A stretch of DNA of 64,000 nt from Heterotrichella gracilis (taxonomy: Eukaryota > Sar > Xanthophyceae > Tribonematales > Xanthonemataceae), in the NCBI GenBank assembly GCA_032358255.1, contig JAULBX010026385.1, positions 166,958 through 230,957 of the forward strand, in the 5' to 3' direction. The position numbers and the translations under genes are program-made. Positions 61,101-64,000 of this stretch are shown here, piece after piece. The notes under the pieces were generated by a model that searched no databases, was not told the origin of the DNA, and was given only the letters and a program-made list of their open reading frames with translations. Within the stretch, counting starts at the first letter, position 1. Each line of letters starts with the position of its first letter.

Positions 61101-64000
61101 ACCCCTCTTCCAAAACCCTACCGTGTTGTAGAAGAACAGCGTGGAGAAGTAGGGCAGCTCCAGCCGGTGCAGCACCTCGGTCAGGTGCGCGCAGTACATG
61201 GCGTCCGCGGGGGAGTAGCACACCCGCGGGATGATGCAGTGGGTCATCAGCATGGCCACAAACATCTTCTTCACCTTGAGCCCGGACAGCAGGGTGGCGG
61301 ACTGGCTGCGCAGGCGGGCGGTGACGGCGGCCACGCGCGCCTTCTGGCGGGCCGCCTCCTCGGGAAGCTTCTGCAGCACGCCCTGCACAGGAGGTTGGGT
61401 ACAAATTTCATCACTGCTTTTCACATTTGGTCCTCTTTGGGAGGGTGGTTTGGTGGTTTTGACCATGGGCTTTCAAGATAACCAGGCCACCCGCTCCTCC
61501 TTGTCATGCCTGATTAGGGTTTAGGGTTTTAGGGTGGTCAGTTTACCACACCTGCAGGTGCTCCACCTCCTTCTCCAGTGCCTTGAGGTCCAACCGCTCC
61601 TCCTCACTAAGCGCCTAATTAGGGTTAAGGGCTTTAGGGTTTTAAGGCTTTAGGGTTTTCGGGTACTGTACCTGCAGGTGCTCCACCTCCTTCTCCAGTG
61701 CCTTGAGGTCCACCCGCTCCTCCTCGCTCAGCGCCTGGGGCTCATACTCCCTGCCCCGGTACCTTGACCGCTCATCCTCCACCCGCAGCTGATCCTGCTT
61801 GGCACGCAGGGCCGACTTGACCTTGTCGGCCTCAAGCTGGTACCTGGGAGGGATTTGGGTAACTGTGGTTAGAAGTTTGTTAAGAAATTGCATCTGAAAG
61901 GCCAGGGAAACGCCCTGCCACCAAACCACGAAACCCTAGACCCTCATCTTTCAGCCGAGTGGCAGACGCCTGCGAGGGCAAGCTGCCAGTGGAGCATAAA
62001 CCCCTACACCCTGAACCCTAAACCAGCCCCTCACCTCTCGGCTGGGAAATGGATATCCGCGTATGTCAGCTGCCAGAACATGATGTAGAACTCGAGGGAT
62101 ATGCTTTGCCGATGGACCGTGAAGCCCTACAACCAGAACCCTAACCACTAAACCCTAAACCAGCCACTCACCTCTCCGCGGGGAAGTGGATGTCTGCGTA
62201 TGTGAGCTGCCAGAACATGATGTAGAACTCAGGGGACATGCTCTGCCACACCGCTTCGGGCAGCATGGGCTTCACATCAGCCACCAGGCGCTCCCACTGG
62301 GCACTGGCACTGGCACGGGCTGCGGCACCCGCCTCATCCGATAGCTCGCCTTCCTCGCCTGCATAGTGGTGGGGATAGTAAGAATACCGTACCAAGCTAA
62401 ACCCTGCTCGGCAACAGCGCTCCAATGCTGTACTTAGTAATTTGTGGATGTTTTTATTTAGGCATGGGTGGACAATGTCGGTCGGTGCTCCCAGCGTGCA
62501 CTGGCAATGGCGTGGGCGGCTGCACCCGCCTCATCCAATACCTCGCCCTCCTCGCCTGCAGGGTTGATTAGTTGATTACATGCATTTCACCAGTACAGCC
62601 AGATAAGTAGTCAATCTTGCACCTGCGTCGCTACGCAGTTGTTGGCCCCGCTGGATAAGGGGTAAGGGTGCACCCACCTCCCGTTTGGTTGTCAACATGC
62701 TCCCCCTCCTCAATCTCCCCGTCTTCAACCACATCCTTTTCACCCCCTTGCTCCTGGGGGGCCGCGCCGGGGGGCGAAATGTCTGCGATCGCGGCGCGGT
62801 GCGCGTCGAAAATGACTTCGGGGTCCAAATGGTAGTCGTGCAGCATGTCCCCCATGGGGGGCAGCATTGCGGCGTATTCCTCGGGGCTCAACGCCACCCG
62901 GAGGAACTCAATGTACTGCACAATAGGGTTTGCATCAGGGTTTTGGTTTTGAGGCAGGAGCTTGAATTTTACATGACAGCTGCCTACTATTTCTCGGGCA
63001 CAATGCCATGCGCACAAACTCAATGTAACGCACAAAAAAGGTTCTGCATCAAAGTTCACGTTTCAGGGTTTAAAGTGATACCTGTTTGAGCGTCTCCGTG
63101 CACGCGTCGTACATCTCGGCCGTGTGCTGCAGGTGCGAGGAGTGCGCCTTGGTGGCAATGGCTGATCGCTGCTGGGCGATGAGCACCAGCAGGGGCATGG
63201 TCAGCTGGTGTTCGGGAGGACCCTGCAGGGGTGAAGGAGAATTGTGAGTATGTAAGGGGGTTGGCGAGGCGCGGGGTGGGTTATTGGGTATGTGACGAGC
63301 GGTGGTGGGGTCAGTGGAGTGGGTGGGGTGGACAGGATTGCACAGCCTACCATGGCCCAACCACAGCCACCCCCGACACGCAAACCCACACGCATGCAAG
63401 TGCCGCCAGGTGCTGTACAATCCCCCCACCTTTCGTACCCCTTCCAGCACACAACACCACCACACCACTGCTACACCACCCACCTGCCGCAGCGCCGCAG
63501 CCAGCCTCTGTACATTGTCCCTTGCCTTCTTGTAGCATGTGAGTGGGTGGTGGCGCTGGGAGGCAATGGAGCAGCGCAGCCACACACCACCCGCAAGCAC
63601 CTCGGTGTCGCTCACATCCTCAATGGCCTCAATACCCTGCAAAGCAGAGTAAGCCACACGAATTTCAGTTGGGTGATCACAAGGGGTTGGGGGGAGGGGG
63701 GAGGGGCCAGAGCATTGAGAGGGTTGGGCGGAGCATCACATGGCCATTTATGGGCTGTGGACTGCAGATGATTTTTTTTAGCTCAATTGATTGGAGGTTA
63801 CGTTTCTCGTTTTTCGGCCTGACCTTCATGGCACTTGTTACCCGAATCCGCACTACACCCCTTTCCCCTCCCTGCAGCATGATGAGATCATACAGTGGGA
63901 GCCACGTAACTAAGTAAGGTTTGTCAGGTGTTTTTAAAATCCGTGTCGAGCCGAAACCACCTGCACCCATCAGGGCCTGCTTACCTGGCTAATTTGGTTC
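55174..64000 (-). CDS. THO2: THO complex subunit 2 (THOC2/THO2), 5' part beyond the window
   Basis: Minus-strand exons: 63636-63484, 63222-63082, 62915-62678, 62358-62172, 61843-61672, 61382-61122, 60842-60738, 60407-60195, 59522-59380, 59228-59081, 58832-58332, 57913-57717, 57297-56315, 56009-55864 and 55605-55174. Conserved blocks in THOC2 order: LTMPLLVLIAQQRSAI, AEMYDACTETL, VWQSMSPEFYIMFWQLTYADIHFP, MLMTHCIIPRVCYSPADAMYC, YFSTLFFYNT, LGIFLRECMAVIQRWM, YTRECRPKPGF, FRNLFKHWQSELH and EHIHIRNAMMVLNKLI. Exon 58832 onward encodes a very long low-complexity tail: KPSEKPS repeats, then REEKSKGREEGG-type repeats, then DKDKDKDK. This fits the charged, RNA-binding THOC2 tail. THO couples transcription to mRNP packaging and export in the nucleus. 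Exon borders in the tail are less sure than the core. The N-terminal half of the protein lies beyond base 64000. Confidence 0.88.
55590..55722. repeat. THO2 exon-start copy next to CCCTAAA tract
   Basis: CCCCGCTTCTCCTTCTACAC, GGAAGTATGTCAGCCGGGGTG (about 55592-55645) recurs as CCCCGCTTCTCCATCTGCAC, GGAGGTGCCTCAGCTGGGGTG (about 55664-55713). AACCCTAAACCCTAAACCCC lies between at 55652-55668. Confidence 0.85.
56880..57190 (-). repeat. Coding minisatellite in the THO2 tail
   Basis: Tandem units of about 36 bases encoding variants of G-R-E-E-K-[SP]-K-G-R-E-E-G repeat at least four times at 56917-57040. Looser units continue to 57190. All stay in frame on the minus strand. Unit count is likely to vary between strains. 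Confidence 0.85.
58650..58800 (-). repeat. KPSEKPS coding repeat in the THO2 tail
   Basis: A short unit (GGCTTCTCCGAGGG-type on the plus strand) is repeated about eight times, encoding tandem KPSEKPS/KPSDKPS heptads near the start of exon 58832-58332. Confidence 0.9.
59165..59345. repeat. THO2 exon-start copy across a TTTAGGG tract
   Basis: The exon start at 59170-59245 (TAGGTCTTGAACCTACGCAAGTGGGTG and flank) recurs at 59284-59345 (TAGGTCTTGAACCATGGCAAGTGGGTG). GTTTAGGGTTTAGGGTTTAGGG (59251-59272) separates the copies. Confidence 0.9.
59500..59745. repeat. Three copies of a THO2 exon start
   Basis: TTTGGAAGTAGGGGAACACC and TGGGGGCA.GG(A/G)AG..GATTAGG at about 59508-59550, 59602-59645 and 59700-59735 (period about 94). 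Each is followed by variants of TTGCTAGGGTTTTGGGTAGGG. The first is the exon 59522-59380 acceptor region. Confidence 0.9.
59840..60275. repeat. Three copies of the THO2 exon EHIHIRNAMMVLNKLI
   Basis: CACCTTGATGAGCTTGTTGAGCACC... occurs at about 59841-59935, 60020-60105 (with an internal gap) and 60190-60275. The 60190 copy is continuous with the rest of the exon (to 60407). The other two lie in the downstream intron and keep the GT donor, and one keeps the open frame with R changed to G. All three copies are readable in one frame for about 290 codons without a stop. Confidence 0.9.
60378..60490. repeat. THO2 exon-start copy with TTAGGG-like junction
   Basis: GGCGGCACTCGCGGGTGTAGGTCTCCTCGTTCTGCAGGGG (60378-60417) recurs as GGCGGCACACGTGTAGGTGTTCTCGCTCTGCAGCGGG (60446-60481). 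GGTTAGAGTAGGGTTTTGGG lies between. Confidence 0.88.
60800..61082. repeat. THO2 exon-end copies with TTAGGG-like junctions
   Basis: GTGCAGCACAGCAGCAGCTTGCACAGC (60806-60832) recurs at about 60970-61000 (GTGCAACACAGCAGCAGATTGCACAGCCTGCAC), and a third partial copy lies at 61058-61082. GTCAGGGTTTTGGGTGGG and ATAGGGTTTTAGATAGGG sit beside the copies. Confidence 0.82.
61548..61735. repeat. Duplicated THO2 exon 3' half across TTTAGGG-like tract
   Basis: CCTGCAGGTGCTCCACCTCCTTCTCCAGTGCCTTGAGGTCC(A/C)ACCGCTCCTCCTC at 61551-61612 and 61671-61732, nearly identical over 60 bases. TTAGGGTTAAGGGCTTTAGG and further TTTAGGG variants (61618-61662) lie between. Confidence 0.93.
62035..62255. repeat. Duplicated THO2 exon end with CCCTAAA tract
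   Basis: CACCTCTCGGCTGGGAAATG and about 60 more bases (62033-62110) match 62169-62245 at roughly 85%. The pieces between carry ACCCTAACCACTAAACCCTAAACC (62138-62162), and AACCCTAAACC at 62017-62027 leads the distal copy. The proximal copy is the exon. Confidence 0.92.
62285..62562. repeat. Duplicated THO2 exon start
   Basis: GCGCTCCCACTGGGCACTGG and on to the CCTCGCCTGCA acceptor (62288-62362) recurs in diverged form at 62485-62561 (GTGCTCCCAGCGTGCACTGG). No clear telomere-like tract lies between. Confidence 0.88.

Overview
This is a eukaryotic nuclear window. The genes are split by many GT-AG introns, and the proteins are Viridiplantae-typical: an SBP-box transcription factor, a NACK-type kinesin-7 with its plant C-terminal domain, and an atypical SDR of plant plastid type. 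Plant-type telomere-like (TTTAGGG/CCCTAAA) tracts are scattered through introns and spacers. Moderate GC, short exons and about 11 genes in 64 kb suggest a green alga; I cannot fix the class or genus. No bacterial, viral, organellar, CRISPR or tRNA feature was found. All gene models were built by hand from exon homology, splice signals and phase, so ends marked uncertain really are uncertain.

Layout. 0.26-0.78 kb (+): a small KEN-box/D-box protein. 1.75-5.02 kb (-): a secretory/membrane TPM-domain plus RING-finger protein. 5.96-6.39 kb (+): a broken SAP-like reading frame, followed by a large inverted repeat. 7.90-15.53 kb (-): a large SBP-domain transcription factor of the SPL1/7/12-CRR1 class. 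16.98-25.05 kb (+): NACK-like kinesin-7. 26.46-27.79 kb (-): GINS subunit PSF3. 27.89-28.75 kb (-): RNA polymerase III subunit RPC9/CRCP. 30.81-31.26 kb (-): an unrecognised secreted protein. 33.3-38.7 kb (-): PDE12-like 2',5'-phosphodiesterase/deadenylase. 39.88-44.85 kb (+): GH1 glycosidase. 46.39-48.97 kb (-): atypical SDR (At2g34460-like). 50.24-52.00 kb (-): ribosomal protein eL14. 52.41-53.79 kb (+): SLC25A39/40 (MTM1)-type mitochondrial carrier. 55.17-64.0 kb (-): THO complex subunit 2, whose 5' part lies beyond the right edge.

There are no operons. The genes are mostly housekeeping: cell cycle and cytokinesis (KEN/D-box protein, kinesin, PSF3), RNA metabolism (RPC9, PDE12, THO2, eL14), metal or mitochondrial homeostasis (SBP factor, MTM1-like carrier). 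Three divergent pairs share short upstream intervals: SBP/kinesin, PDE12/GH1 and eL14/carrier.

The most unusual signal is structural. Introns of at least seven genes hold partial second or third copies of the ends of neighbouring exons, and many of these copies are joined to or separated by TTTAGGG-like tracts. This recurs at about twenty places and looks like one repeated mutational process acting at exon-intron boundaries. In the kinesin one such duplication is recent and appears to be coding. The other strong lead is the 112-residue KEN-box/D-box protein, a candidate APC/C substrate or anaphase inhibitor of the securin/PATRONUS kind.
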